Below, piece by piece: positions 24,146-34,579 of a DNA stretch of 64,000 bases. The DNA lies in NCBI RefSeq assembly GCF_000969885.1, contig NZ_CP009501.1, forward strand, positions 682,001 through 746,000. The letters are read 5' to 3'. The notes under the pieces were generated by a model, which ran no database searches, was not told the origin of the DNA, and saw only the letters and a program-made list of their open reading frames with translations. Positions within the stretch are counted from its first letter, which is position 1. Each line of letters begins with the position of its first letter. This DNA is from Methanosarcina thermophila TM-1. Its GTDB lineage: Archaea > Halobacteriota > Methanosarcinia > Methanosarcinales > Methanosarcinaceae. Made by a program: the position numbers and the translations under genes.

Positions 24146-27050
24146 ATGGGGTACCATATTCTTAAAACATGTATAAAATATATATTATTTATTATATTTT
24201 TAATAAGTCTGGTTGGCAATGCGCATGCAAATACAGACCAACTTGTACATTACAACTGGACTGCAGATAATGGAAATACCATAATTGACAATTCGGGGCA
24301 TGGGAATAACGGAATAAACAATGGCACTACAACCTTTACTTTGCCAACTGGGGGGACAGCCAGACATTTCAACGGACAAAGCAGAATAACAATACCCAAC
24401 GATGATCAACTGGCATTTACCGATCCGCATATTACATTTGGGGTATTCTTCCGTTATAATTCCAGCAACCCGGCTGGCAATACATATCTGGTTTCCAGAG
24501 GAAATACTGCGTTCAGGATCAGCATTGACCATACAAATTCTATGCTGACATATAGTGTTTATGCCGATGGTCATACTATTCACGCCAGAAGTGGAACCCG
24601 CATACAGCCCAACAAAGATTATGAAGCTATTGTCACATATGATGGGTCTCATGCTCAATTATACCTCAATGGACTTGCTAACGGGCTAGGGGTAGATTAT
24701 GCAGCAGCGGCTTTAGGTCCGAGCTATATAACGGAGAACTGGACAATAGGGTCCTCCTCCGACAATACATACGGGCTAAACGGTACAGTATATGCTTTTC
24801 ATTTATATAACCGAACACTAAATTCGTCAGAGATATTAGATTTATACGCAAAAGACCTCCGCAGTATACAGCATTTGAGACCAGGAGGCATTGCTCTATC
24901 CTGGGACGATTCAGGGCATATTCAATCCTGTTATCGATATTTAGAAATTTTCCAGAAGTATAATGCCACGTGCACAATTAATGTAAATGCTATAAGTACT
25001 CGGGCTGAGGCTGCCCGTGAGTTAGAAGAACTGGACGCGCTACATTCGGCAGGATGGGAAATAGCTCTGCACGGGTACAATCACAAAGACTCAGTTAGAT
25101 TTTTAAGTAATAATACTCCTGCAACATGGTTAGATCAGGAGATATTCCCTAATATCGTAGAAATCACTCGTTATGGCTATCCGGTTTACTCCTTCGCATA
25201 TCCCTATTCTAGCAGAAATGCAGTTACTGATGCATCAATAGCTCCTTATTTCCGGACAATAAGGACGAGAACCCCCACGTTAGTAAACGGCAATATAAAT
25301 GAAACAACAGAAGCTTACTATAATTGGGATGATACTCAGCTTCTGTATGGCGTAGAGATTGACGACCAAGCTGTTGGTGCCAGCCTGCCGTCTATAGAAA
25401 ACGGAATAGACTATGCAATAAAAACTGGAAGCGTGCTAGTACTGTTTGGGCATGCGATTACTCCAAATGTCACCGGACCATACCAGGTCTCAACTGCAAG
25501 GCTGGAATCAATCCTGAACTATACCTGTCAAAATGGTGGAGTATTTTATCGTATGGGAGATCTTGGAAACTCATCCTGGAAACAGGTGCCTAGGTTTTCT
25601 AATGTGACTGCAAATTTCACTGTCTCTAAAAATCGAATATTTGCCGGGGAAAATGTGACGTTTACAGATTACAGTAAAAACCATACAACCGGACTTCTTG
25701 ATTTCGGGGACAATTCGCCTGCAAGCAGTGTTACAAATGTTACTCACACATATATCACCTGGTATTTACACATCTAATCTAACGGTAGCAAATGACGTTT
25801 CCACAGATTCCATGCTCAAGAAAATCACGGTTGTGCAGGCTGCTGCTCCGGTCCCAGATTTCACCAGTAATTGCACAACAGGACCCAGGCCTTTGACTGT
25901 GACTTTCAATGATACATCAACAGGACTTCCGGAAACCTGGTCATGGGATTTCGGGGACGGAAATAAGTCAGCGATCCAGAACCCGACTCATGAGTATTCG
26001 AAAGCTGGAAACTATTCAGTTACTTTGACCGTAGCAAACAGAATAGGATCGAACTCTATAAAGAAAGTAGATTACATAACAGTATTGCCACAACCCCCTT
26101 CATCTAATTTCTGCTCAAATGTAACGAACGGAGTTATTCCATTAACGGTTCAGTTTAATGACACCAGTACAGGATCTCCGACTGCATGGAGATGGGATTT
26201 TGGAGATGGAAATGCTTCATTCGAGCAAAATCCAGTGAATACATATTTTTCAGCAGGAACCTACAACGTTAACCTGATAGTTAGTAATATCGATGGAAGC
26301 TCTTCAAAAACGGCTACAATAACAGCATTTGGAAGTGATAATTCAGGCGGAGGGAGAAGCAGTTCAGGCGGATGGGGGAGTGGTTCCCCTGAACCTGCAA
26401 AGAATATAAAAGTAAAGGAACTTTCCCAGGCTTACATTACAGGCGGAAAGCCTGTAAGGTTTGAGTTCCAAAGGAACGTTACTGCTATTGTTTATTTAAA
26501 CTTTGATGCAAAGAAGACGGCTGGCAGGACAACGACTATTGTTGAGATGTTGAAAGATAAATCCACGCTTACACCCAACGCACCCGAAGGCGAAGTCTGC
26601 GATTACTTTAATATCTGGGTAGGAAATGGTGGATATGGAAGTGATGAAGAAAATTTCGAAAATGCAGTCATATGTTTCAAAGTTGACAAATCCTGGATTC
26701 AGGAGAAAGGCATTGACAAGACTTCAATTTCCCTTAATAGGTACGATGACAAAAAATGGAGTGAACTTCCAGCTATCTTGCTTAGAGAAGATAACAGATA
26801 CCTGTATTTCACAGCCGAAACCCCTGGATTTTCACCTTTTGCAATAACAGGCAAGCTCATAGCAAAAGAACATTCATTTGAAATTCTGTCTGAGCCTGAA
26901 ACTAAAAATCCAGAATATCATACGCCGAATATAACAGCAGATGCTGAACACGCTCCAGGGAAAAAGGAAAAAATCGCAGGCATTCCTGGGTTTGAATGGA
27001 TTTACTGTATTATCGGGCTGCTTGCAGGATTTGTGTATATGAGAAAGTAA
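24146..27050 (+). pseudogene. Exported LamG / polysaccharide deacetylase / PKD / PGF-CTERM protein, frameshifted
   Basis: Two frames (24146-25777 and onward to 27050) make one surface protein of about 967 residues. In order: a signal peptide (ILFIIFLISLVGNAHA), a LamG-like lectin domain (about 30-230), a NodB-type polysaccharide deacetylase domain (GIALSWDDSG, WEIALHGYNHKD, YSFAYPYSS), and three PKD domains (two with WDFGDGN). A Gly/Ser linker, a PGF-pre-PGF domain and the archaeosortase signal IPGFEWIYCIIGLLAGFVYM follow. The shift lies in PKD 1 at about 25754: one extra base turns HTYSPGIYTSNL into HTYITWYLHI-stop. The second half has no ribosome site of its own. It would de-acetylate a cell-envelope polysaccharide. 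Confidence 0.8.
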
Positions 27051-27068
27051 ATAAACAGAAATAGTTTG

Positions 27069-27110
27069 AATTAGATTGCAAGGATAATAAATCCTGCTGT
27101 CTAATTTTAC
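27069..27110 (+). terminator. Hairpin terminator after the deacetylase gene
   Basis: Outer stem AATTAGA / TCTAATT (27069-27075, 27100-27106) and inner stem AGGAT / ATCCT, followed by TTACTATTTAAC. It lies 19 bases past the stop. Confidence 0.5.
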
Positions 27111-27260
27111 TATTTAACTAATCATTTTTAGGTTATTCAAGTTTGTCAAGGTCTTGTTTTCAAAATCTGCGCAAGAAATTTATCAGCTCTAGCTTTATTA
27201 TTTATTGTATCAGACAAAGATATGTTTTTCTCGGAAGAAAACCTTGCCTCTCAGGTTAGT

Positions 27261-27648
27261 TCAGTGGCAATAGATAGTATTGCTTAGTTTAGTATTGTTT
27301 AATTCTTTATTTATTGAGCTTGCCCGCAAAATGGAGTAAAGCCAACATGCAAAAAAATGAATTCTCGGCTTAAGATCTTCACTCATGGCAAGATTGTGCT
27401 TCATATCTAATCCGAAACAATAACCATCAAGCAACCGTATTGGAGTATTACCGATGCGGCTGCTATCAAGCAACCGTATCAGAGTATTATGTCCGCAGCA
27501 GAATGAATCCTCCGGATATTGCTCATCTGACTTCTCAGATCCTTTCTGGCTGCTGCCCGTGCCATAGGATCGGCATCCGCAGGCAAATCGAACGGTATTG
27601 CCAGTAAGTGACTCAACCAGCGCTGCCGGAATAGCCTCAGATAATTTA
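27261..27648 (-). pseudogene. Decayed 3' extension of the beta-helix gene
   Basis: Past the stop at 27649 the minus strand stays protein-like in two other frames. One reads LSYHPLLEECANKLSEAIPA, ALVESLTGNT and continues open to 27261. The other contains IPFDLPADADPMARAAARKD then LRSQMSNIRRIHSA. Neither has a start codon with ribosome site. A 39-bp in-frame duplication (IRLLDSSRIGNT, then PIRLLDGYC) lies at 27424-27490. Best read as the original C-terminus of the beta-helix protein, broken by one or two frameshifts; an independent dead gene is the alternative. Confidence 0.4.
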
Positions 27649-29115
27649 TTAGCACATTCTTCTAAAAGCGGATGATATGATAGTTTGATTGATATCTTTC
27701 GGATGCTCCTCTAGAGAGTATCCGGCACCAATGTCCTCATTTAAGAAGAGAGGATCTATATAGATATCAGTAGTTGATGTGCAGTTCAAGTAATTACCTG
27801 CAAAGTTATTGTATAGACAGTTATTATCCAGCACAATAGTATGTGTTTCAGGGAGATAATTTATTACTCCATACCCTGTTCCGGCAGGATCTTTACTACG
27901 CTGTCTGGTGTTTGCGATAATATTATTGCGGACAATTGTTGTATATCCTGTACCTTTAGGTGAGAGGTCAATGTGACCTGAGTTATTATATGTAGGATAA
28001 ATGTGAGTGCCACCTGTAGGATACATTTGAATAACTGCACCGTGATACACCCCGTCAAAAGTATTATTTTCGATAAGAGTATCGTAAAATCCGCTTGTTA
28101 CTATACCTCCAACCCAGTCAATAGTCGGATTTGTACCCGTGCTTTTGAACATATTGGAATAAATATGGACATTCTTCGCGTCATCCCTGGGATAAGATTG
28201 AAAACAACCTATCAACCAGATTCCAGGCCCATATGTTTTCTGGATAGTATTATTATATACTTCTATATCATTAACAACACCTGTAGTTTTCTCAATCAGA
28301 ATTCCAGCGCCGCCTGCACTCCAATGATAAAATGAGTCAATCTCATTATCATAGATTTTTACATGGTTTGAGTTTCTTAACCTGAAACCGCTGTCAGTCC
28401 TGACGGTTATATTATTGTCCCAGCCATATACGTACTGGCAATTTTCAGCAAAAAGTCCGTTATGCCCCGTCTTGTTTATACGATTTTTATAAAACGTGAT
28501 ATTATAACCATTGTCTACTTTCAATCCTTCTCCATGCCCATCGTGCATATACATATCATGAACCCGAATATCACTGCAATTGCGGAAGTGTATCATATTA
28601 TAATATCCGTATCCTTTCTTTTTATCCAGATTATTGTCATGATTTCCATCAATTTCAAATCCTTTTACAGTAACATTATGGATTCCTGTACTGTTTATCT
28701 GTGTTATCATGGGCTTAAACACCGGCCAATCCGCGTGGTCTATAAGCTTAATTACAGCCGCAGGATCGCCTTCCAGGATCGTTTCATTTCCAACGAAAAC
28801 AGTATCTGAAAGAACATAAGTATTGGGACCCTTCAAATAAACCGTTGTGAGCTGCGGGTTTTCTGCAACGTAGGCAAGAGCCTGGTTTATTTCCACCTGG
28901 TCATCAATTCCATCACATGTGAAGTTTCCACTTCCATCACCAGCTACCCAAACAATCGAGTTTGACGGTACATCTGGAGGATTGGACTGAATCAGGATGT
29001 AAACAATAAGTGCATCAAGCGCAATCAAGAAAACGAAAATTATAATGTAAAACTTTCTTTTTTTCCAGTTTTTCCCCTCATCCCTGGAATGTATCCAAGC
29101 CATTTTATCACTCAC
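27649..29115 (-). CDS. Membrane-anchored right-handed beta-helix protein (disaggregatase-related)
   Basis: A 488-residue protein. A cytoplasmic start and one membrane helix (FYIIIFVFLIALDALIVYIL) anchor a long parallel beta-helix outside the cell. The entry VAGDGSGNFTCDGIDDQVEI resembles the start of pectate-lyase/NosD-like solenoids. Coils such as NVTVKGFEIDGNHD, DIRVHDMYMHDGHGEGLK and HVKIYDNEIDSF carry the usual N-N/D turns. The C-terminal part (NNCLYNNFAGNYL, then DPLFLNEDIGAGYSLEEHP) looks like the disaggregatase-associated domain of Methanosarcina. It probably binds or cleaves matrix polysaccharide (methanochondroitin). The end is abrupt (IISSAFRRMC), suggesting a frameshift-shortened C-terminus. 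Confidence 0.75.
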   Translation of the reverse strand: MSDKMAWIHSRDEGKNWKKRKFYIIIFVFLIALDALIVYILIQSNPPDVPSNSIVWVAGDGSGNFTCDGIDDQVEINQALAYVAENPQLTTVYLKGPNTYVLSDTVFVGNETILEGDPAAVIKLIDHADWPVFKPMITQINSTGIHNVTVKGFEIDGNHDNNLDKKKGYGYYNMIHFRNCSDIRVHDMYMHDGHGEGLKVDNGYNITFYKNRINKTGHNGLFAENCQYVYGWDNNITVRTDSGFRLRNSNHVKIYDNEIDSFYHWSAGGAGILIEKTTGVVNDIEVYNNTIQKTYGPGIWLIGCFQSYPRDDAKNVHIYSNMFKSTGTNPTIDWVGGIVTSGFYDTLIENNTFDGVYHGAVIQMYPTGGTHIYPTYNNSGHIDLSPKGTGYTTIVRNNIIANTRQRSKDPAGTGYGVINYLPETHTIVLDNNCLYNNFAGNYLNCTSTTDIYIDPLFLNEDIGAGYSLEEHPKDINQTIISSAFRRMC

Positions 29116-29844
29116 TTTTAGTTAAGGGTCCCCCTGAATCAGTGGGTAAACTAAGGCAGGAATTAAATAGGGCAATAACCGTCTTTATTTAGTAGACAGC
29201 CTCGTAAATAGCCACTAGAACATCGTTATAGAAACAGCTAGCCACTTTTTCTACTGTAAGCCGGTTTCTATAATGGCAAGCCATCTTTCTGACTACAGGA
29301 GTAAAGCTAGAATTCTGCAGATAGACTCAGCCCACTATTTTCTCCTTAAAAATCCCAACACCCTGCCGTAATTTTATCATCAGATGCTTTTTTTACCTTA
29401 TTACTATGAGAGAATGGTTTTTCTCAAGTTCCTCTTATCAATACAGCAGTAAACCTTTCTTTTAAGGCTTTAATCCGCTCAAAATCCAATCTGGATTTCC
29501 TTTGTATTAATCAACGTTTCTTTCCATTAATAGTTCGTTAATCTATTCCCATCTCATTATTCATTGATATATATAATTCTTCTCAATCCGGCAAGTTCTC
29601 TTTGGAGGTGGAATTTGTGAATAGACTATCAACGTTAAAACTATTAAGAAACATACCAAAACATTTGCATAATTGAAAACATATACAAAAAATAAGGAGC
29701 TAATTTAATCAAGGGAATTTTCAAAAAATAAGTTGTGCATTACTCTTGCGCATGCTTTGAGTTTTTTGAGGAAACCTATTGTCTCAAAAAACAATTTAAA
29801 AAATAGAACTCAAGCTTACAACCTTCATAACAAACCCCACCCAT
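29116..29844. other. Long AT-rich spacer with a perfect hairpin
   Basis: About 730 bases, no gene seen. A perfect 10-bp inverted repeat (GTTTTTTGAG 29761-29770, CTCAAAAAAC 29783-29792) lies past the end of the minus-strand phosphorylase gene and may terminate it, though a T-tract is missing. Phrases like CTAGCCACTTTTTCTAC and AAGCCATCTTTCTGACTAC at 29200-29300 are mildly repetitive. Confidence 0.45.
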
Positions 29845-31521
29845 TTACAAATATGCATGTGTCACATAGCGCCGCATCATCCTGTGGCTATTGAAATAAT
29901 AAGCTATCATGGCTATGGAATTATTCATTAGTTGAACCCAATCGTCCCTGCGTTCGTAATACATTGGAACTATGATGTAATACAGCTTACTGTAAAGATC
30001 GCTAAGTTCGGCTGCTCTTGCTTCTTCTTCGGAAAGCTTTTCATCAGGCTGCGGGCCCATTGCCCAGCCTGTCACACCTTCTATCCAGCCTTCTATCCAC
30101 CAGCCGTCAAGTACACTGAAATTTACAACACCATTATGGGCAGCCTTCATACCACTTGTGCCGGAGGCTTCGTAGGGGCGGGTTGGGGTGTTCAGCCAGA
30201 GATCGACTCCAGAAACCATTTTTGCGGCAAGATCCATATCGTAATTTTCTAGAAAAGCAATTTTTATGTCTTCCCTCAGAATTTCCATGCTTTTGAAGAT
30301 CTCGCGGATAATCTGCTTCCCTGCCTCGTCATGAGGATGAGCTTTTCCTGAAAAAATAAGCTGAATCCTTCCTCGCCGGTTTATTTTTCTGAGCATATCA
30401 AGATCGGATAGAACAAGGGTCGGACGCTTATATGCGGTCATGCGCCGTGCAAAGCCAATCGTCAGAGCTTCATAGTCCATACCCACGCCTGTCCTCCGGT
30501 TAACCTCATCAATGAGGGCTTTTTTTGCATTCCGGTGAGCTTCCCATATCTCATTGTCTGGGATTCCGTCTACTCTCACCAGAAGTTCAGGCTCATTTGC
30601 CCAACCGGGCAGGTAGTGGTCATACAATTTCCTGAAATAAGGAGAAGTCCAGGTATATGAGTGGATGCCGTTTGTAATCGCCTGTATCTGGTAGCCAGGG
30701 AAGAGTTCTTTTGAGACACAGCTGTGCCTCTTTGTAACTCCATTGATGTAGTTCGAGAGGTTAAGAGCAAAAAGACTTGTGTTGAAACGATCTGCTCCTC
30801 CAAATCTTCTGAGGGTATCCACATCATTTTTATCTTGAATAAGTTCCTCGACAAGCCCGTAATCAAATTTATCGTGCCCGGCTTCTACAGGGGTATGCGT
30901 GGTAAAAATGCAGAGTTCTTTAACCTTCACAGGATCTGTGCCGTTGCGCTTCAGGAGTTCCAGAGCAAGCAAGCTAGAATGTCCTTCATTCATATGGTAC
31001 TTCCGGATTGTGAAACCCAGGGCTTCAAGCATCCGCACTCCCCCTATACCGAGTACTATTTCTTGCTTCAGCCTGTAGCGCTGGTCTCCCCCATAGAGAA
31101 AGTCCGTAATTCTGCGGTCTTCCCATTCGTTTCCCTCGACATCAGTATCAAGGAATATTATGGGTACACAGCCTCCTGTAAGGCTTTTGTAATTATACAG
31201 CCAGGCTCTAATTTTAACATCCCGATTCTGGATTTTAACGCTTACCTCTTCTGCTAGAAGCGTCATAAAACGGGCAGGGTTCCACTCTTCAGTATGTTCT
31301 ATCTGATTTCCAAATGGATCAAGAATCTGCCTGAAATAGCCTTTATTGCTAACCAGCGTTACTGCTACCAGCGGAATGTTCAGGTCTGCAGCCGAGCGAA
31401 TTGTATCTCCTGCAAGTACACCTAATCCACCCGCATAAGTCGGAATTTCACTGCTAAGCCCGATTTCCATAGAAAAATAAGCAATCTTCTGTCCTTTCAA
31501 TACTCCTTGAAGGTCATCCAT
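29845..31521 (-). CDS. glgP: Alpha-glucan (glycogen) phosphorylase, short type
   Basis: A 558-residue member of the glycogen/starch phosphorylase family (TIGR02094-like), which releases glucose 1-phosphate from stored glycogen. The N-terminus is typical (IAYFSMEIGLSSEIPTYAGG then LGVLAGDTIRSAADL). KYHMNEGHSSLLALEL, FTTHTPVEAGHDKFD, ITNGIHSYTWTSP, GFARRMTAYKRPTL and the PLP-site region EASGTSGMKAAHNGVVNFSV follow. It lacks the large extra segments of 800-residue phosphorylases. GGAG lies upstream of the ATG. Methanosarcina stores glycogen and mobilises it when starved; no glycogen synthase gene lies in this window, so it appears to stand alone. Confidence 0.92.
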   Translation of the reverse strand: MDDLQGVLKGQKIAYFSMEIGLSSEIPTYAGGLGVLAGDTIRSAADLNIPLVAVTLVSNKGYFRQILDPFGNQIEHTEEWNPARFMTLLAEEVSVKIQNRDVKIRAWLYNYKSLTGGCVPIIFLDTDVEGNEWEDRRITDFLYGGDQRYRLKQEIVLGIGGVRMLEALGFTIRKYHMNEGHSSLLALELLKRNGTDPVKVKELCIFTTHTPVEAGHDKFDYGLVEELIQDKNDVDTLRRFGGADRFNTSLFALNLSNYINGVTKRHSCVSKELFPGYQIQAITNGIHSYTWTSPYFRKLYDHYLPGWANEPELLVRVDGIPDNEIWEAHRNAKKALIDEVNRRTGVGMDYEALTIGFARRMTAYKRPTLVLSDLDMLRKINRRGRIQLIFSGKAHPHDEAGKQIIREIFKSMEILREDIKIAFLENYDMDLAAKMVSGVDLWLNTPTRPYEASGTSGMKAAHNGVVNFSVLDGWWIEGWIEGVTGWAMGPQPDEKLSEEEARAAELSDLYSKLYYIIVPMYYERRDDWVQLMNNSIAMIAYYFNSHRMMRRYVTHAYL

Positions 31522-31625
31522 ATGCTCAAACTCCGATCTTAATTTTTATAAGTATATCTAAAAAATATCATCGATTGCACCAAGCTAATCCCAAATATGC
31601 TGCTATAAAAAATTTTAAGATTTGT

Positions 31626-31675
31626 CAATTAAACCGAAATCTTATTAAAACAATTAAACCGAAAGCTTCTTAAAA
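31626..31675. repeat. 25-bp tandem duplication upstream of glgP
   Basis: Two 25-base copies (CAATTAAACCGAAA, then TCTTATTAAAA or GCTTCTTAAAA) with two mismatches, in the divergent promoter region about 105 bases before the phosphorylase start. Confidence 0.8.
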
Positions 31676-31791
31676 TATTCATAACATACCATAGTAACTT
31701 ATAATATATGAAAACTGTGATAAATATTACAATGAATGAAGCTTATTACAATATTTGATAAAATGAAATATAAAAATTATCCACGGTTATT

Positions 31792-32703
31792 ATGCCCTTG
31801 ATAAATCTGTACTTTCTTACCTTCGAGGCTCTGATTTTAGTTCTCTTTCTGGTCTGTCTGCATAATGCATGTCAACGAGGTTTCTGGGTAGTCTGGCAAC
31901 TTCTTGCCGGGGTGTTCTTCGGATTGCTTCTCGAATGGGCTACAATCCAGCAGCTCAATGCTTATGAATACGGAAATTTTCTGGCAATGCTCGGGCCTGT
32001 CCCTGCAGTGATTGGGGTGGCATGGGGAACTATTATTTATAGCGTTCGCTCCTTTTCCGATAAAACCAACCTTCCAGAATGGGCACGACCTGTGCTTGAT
32101 GGTCTGATGGCTCTGAACATCGACCTCTCTGTGGACGCAGTAGCCATCCGCCTGGGCATGTGGGATTGGGGAAAAGGGCTTGATTATCAGTACTTCGGCG
32201 TTCCTTATAATAACTTCTGGGCATGGTTCTGGGTTGTGTTCTCATTTTCAGCAAGTCTTCGATTGCTATCAAAGCTCCCTGGCCTCTGGGGACGCTGGTT
32301 CTCCCCTGCAGGAGCTATTCTCTGCGGCACTGCAGGTGTGCTTATTACCAATGAGCTAATTACCAGCATTCCCAATGAATTGATACATTATGCTACTATT
32401 ATTGCAGTTTTAGGAAGCGCTCTGATATTGGTTTTAGTATTACGCCCAGAGGTCTCGACCCAGCCCCATGATGCATTTGTCTTTCTTGTGCCTCTAGGAT
32501 TTCATGCTTATTTCCTGATAGCAGGGTTAGTCTCAAACGCTATCCTTGACCCACCTTTTCTGCTAGTGGTAAGTATGGCTATGTGCATTATAGCACTTTG
32601 GCTTCACCGAAACGCCCTAAATAACTGGTATAGGTCTAATGCTGTGGCTCCTGAAGACACAGGCAGTAGCAGGAAGGAGTATAATACTTTTAAAAAGACC
32701 TGA
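31792..32703 (+). CDS. CruF-like carotenoid biosynthesis membrane protein (PF04240)
   Basis: A 303-residue integral membrane protein with about eight helices, of the DUF422/PF04240 family. That family includes bisanhydrobacterioruberin hydratase CruF of haloarchaea and related lycopene-elongation enzymes. Family landmarks are LLEWATIQQLNAYEYGNF, NIDLSVDAVAIRLGMWDWG and FGVPYNNFWAWFWV. The C-terminal half has further helices and a hydrophilic tail. Methanosarcina is not known for C50 carotenoids and no phytoene genes are visible here, so the substrate may be another polyprenyl compound. The ATG lacks a strong ribosome site. It is divergently oriented to the phosphorylase gene. Confidence 0.75.
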   Translation: MPLINLYFLTFEALILVLFLVCLHNACQRGFWVVWQLLAGVFFGLLLEWATIQQLNAYEYGNFLAMLGPVPAVIGVAWGTIIYSVRSFSDKTNLPEWARPVLDGLMALNIDLSVDAVAIRLGMWDWGKGLDYQYFGVPYNNFWAWFWVVFSFSASLRLLSKLPGLWGRWFSPAGAILCGTAGVLITNELITSIPNELIHYATIIAVLGSALILVLVLRPEVSTQPHDAFVFLVPLGFHAYFLIAGLVSNAILDPPFLLVVSMAMCIIALWLHRNALNNWYRSNAVAPEDTGSSRKEYNTFKKT

Positions 32704-32970
32704 AAATTATATTTTTACATTTTAAAAACCGGCAAATTCCGATTTTATTTATATATTTTTCCCTGGTCGGCTATTTTTGTCATAGATTCCTTCTCATATC
32801 ATCTCCTGCTAGGTTATAGCTTCCGGGCCACTGCATTCCGATCTTTTTGAAAACTCAAATCACAAACTTTTTAATTTATTGCGTATTTCTATGCTTGGGA
32901 AGCAAAAAATGTAAATATACGAAACTTTCTCAGGCTTCCTTTGAAAGATTTTAAAAAATGCAGGGATAAA

Positions 32971-33978
32971 ATGTCTAAAGCGTTTTCGAACTCGGCCAGG
33001 AATGGGAATGGCAGGCAAAAAGCCTGTAAATACCTCAACGAAGTAGCATTAAGCAATGCTCTGGAAATGGCAAAGGAGCTGATATCCGTAATTAATAAAG
33101 TTCCTGTAACAGTTTTCCTCTGGAGACCGGAAAAGTACTGGCCTGCCGAGTTTGTATCAGAAAATATAAAGCAATTTGGATACACTGTAGAAGAATTTAC
33201 ATCCGGAAAACTCCTTTTTGGCAATATTGTACATCCTGATGATTTGGAAAGGGTTGAAAGAGAGCTCTTAAGAAGGATTGATGAGGATTATGTGGATTTT
33301 ACCCAGGAGTACCGCATCCTGACAAAATCAGGAGAAATACGCTGGGTTGAAGAAAGAACGTTTATTGAAGCTGATGAGAATGGGGTTGTAAAGTACCTTA
33401 AGGGAATAATTCTGGATATTACTGAGCGAAAGCGAAAAGAAAAACTGCTCTACATTCAGAGAGACCTTGGCATTGCCCTCAGCACTTCCAGCTCCCTGAA
33501 CGAGACCCTCGAGACACTGCTGGATTCCTGCCTTCAAATAGATGAAATCAATGCCGGAGGCATTTATCTAATAGATGAAAAAACTGGAGATATGACGCTT
33601 ACTGCTTACCGCGGGCTTTCACCTAACTTTGTTAAGTATGGCTCCCATTACAGTGCGAATTCGCCGAACACCAGACTTGTTATGATAGGGCAGCCTGTTT
33701 ACAAACAGCATATAGACCTTCTTCTTACCTCGAGAGATGATGCACTAAGGCATGAAAACCTCAGAGCTGCCGCAATTATCCCTGTGAGCTCAGGAGATAA
33801 AATTATTGCAGCTTTTTATCTCGCCTCAAGCCTCGAATACGAGTTTCCGGATAGCGTGCGCACTGTTATCGAAACCATCGCGATTCAATTTGGAGCCTTC
33901 ATCTCCCGTATCCGCCTTGAGGAAAAACTGAAAGAATGTAAACAGGAGAAAAAGTTTTTAAATAAGAACGCTATTTAA
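32971..33978 (+). CDS. PAS-GAF sensory protein without kinase domain
   Basis: A protein of about 335 residues. After a basic start there is a PAS domain of fold 3 (VTVFLWRPEKYWPAEFVSEN, then NIVHPDDLERVERELL, EYRILTKSGEIRWVEERT, GIILDITERKRKE). A GAF domain follows (LNETLETLLDSCLQIDEINA, GGIYLIDEKTGDMTLTAYRG, AAIIPVSSGDKIIAAFYLAS). The protein ends soon after a short coiled coil, with no HisKA or HATPase. It might be a stand-alone sensor acting on a partner kinase. ATG 32971 with AGGGA upstream is preferred to TTG 32941. Many Methanosarcina PAS/GAF proteins are full kinases, so a lost 3' portion is also possible. Confidence 0.8.
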   Translation: MSKAFSNSARNGNGRQKACKYLNEVALSNALEMAKELISVINKVPVTVFLWRPEKYWPAEFVSENIKQFGYTVEEFTSGKLLFGNIVHPDDLERVERELLRRIDEDYVDFTQEYRILTKSGEIRWVEERTFIEADENGVVKYLKGIILDITERKRKEKLLYIQRDLGIALSTSSSLNETLETLLDSCLQIDEINAGGIYLIDEKTGDMTLTAYRGLSPNFVKYGSHYSANSPNTRLVMIGQPVYKQHIDLLLTSRDDALRHENLRAAAIIPVSSGDKIIAAFYLASSLEYEFPDSVRTVIETIAIQFGAFISRIRLEEKLKECKQEKKFLNKNAI

Positions 33979-34579
33979 CCGTTCAGCTTTTTCGAAAGGC
34001 ATTATTGTTATTTGATAAACCTTAATCCTTTTAATAACAGCTATTCTTTTTAATTGTCATTTAATTCTCTTTTAATTATCTTTGATTCCTTTTTCTCTTT
34101 TAATTATCCTTGATTCTTTTTTCTCTTTTAATTATCCTTGAATCTTTTTTGAAGTATGCCCCAAAAGGAATAATGGTCTACTTGGTTGAATAAAACAAAG
34201 GAACTTAAAAAATACAACTGATATAAGCATAGAGACTATCAGGTAATTTCTTTCAGTCGGGGTTCATTATTTTCCTGTTTTATTCACTGGAGAATTACGA
34301 AGTTATAATTATTGATATTCCTGCCGACTGAAGATATAAGTAAAATTTATAAATTTTGTCCCTATAAATTGTATGGGGGGAAAGACAGAATAGTGCAATT
34401 TTCCCTTTTATAGTACAGAAATGAAGAATCAGGACAACTGGAAAGATTGCACCATGGATTGGTAGATACATCACGGGTCAGGTAGTATTGCTCAGAATTG
34501 TAGCAACCTGGCAAACCTGGTGTAAAGAACCCAATCAAAAGGGGTTTCATTGAAAGTTATAAAATTTTGGTGGGGGATT
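33979..34579. other. Intergenic stretch
   Basis: About 600 bases. Apart from the 28-bp tandem repeat at 34066-34149 I see no gene. GGTGGGGG directly before 34580 is the ribosome site of the next gene. Confidence 0.5.
34066..34149. repeat. 28-bp tandem repeat, 3 copies
   Basis: Three near-identical 28-base units starting TCTCTTTTAATTATC at 34066, 34094 and 34122, in the spacer after the PAS-GAF gene. Pyrimidine-rich on the plus strand. Confidence 0.9.

Noticed and set aside
29761-29792. Perfect 10-bp hairpin as a mobile-element end
   Set aside because: No second copy or flanking target duplication is visible; kept only as a possible terminator.
34066-34149. CRISPR-like 28-bp repeats
   Set aside because: The units are directly adjacent with no unique spacers between them.
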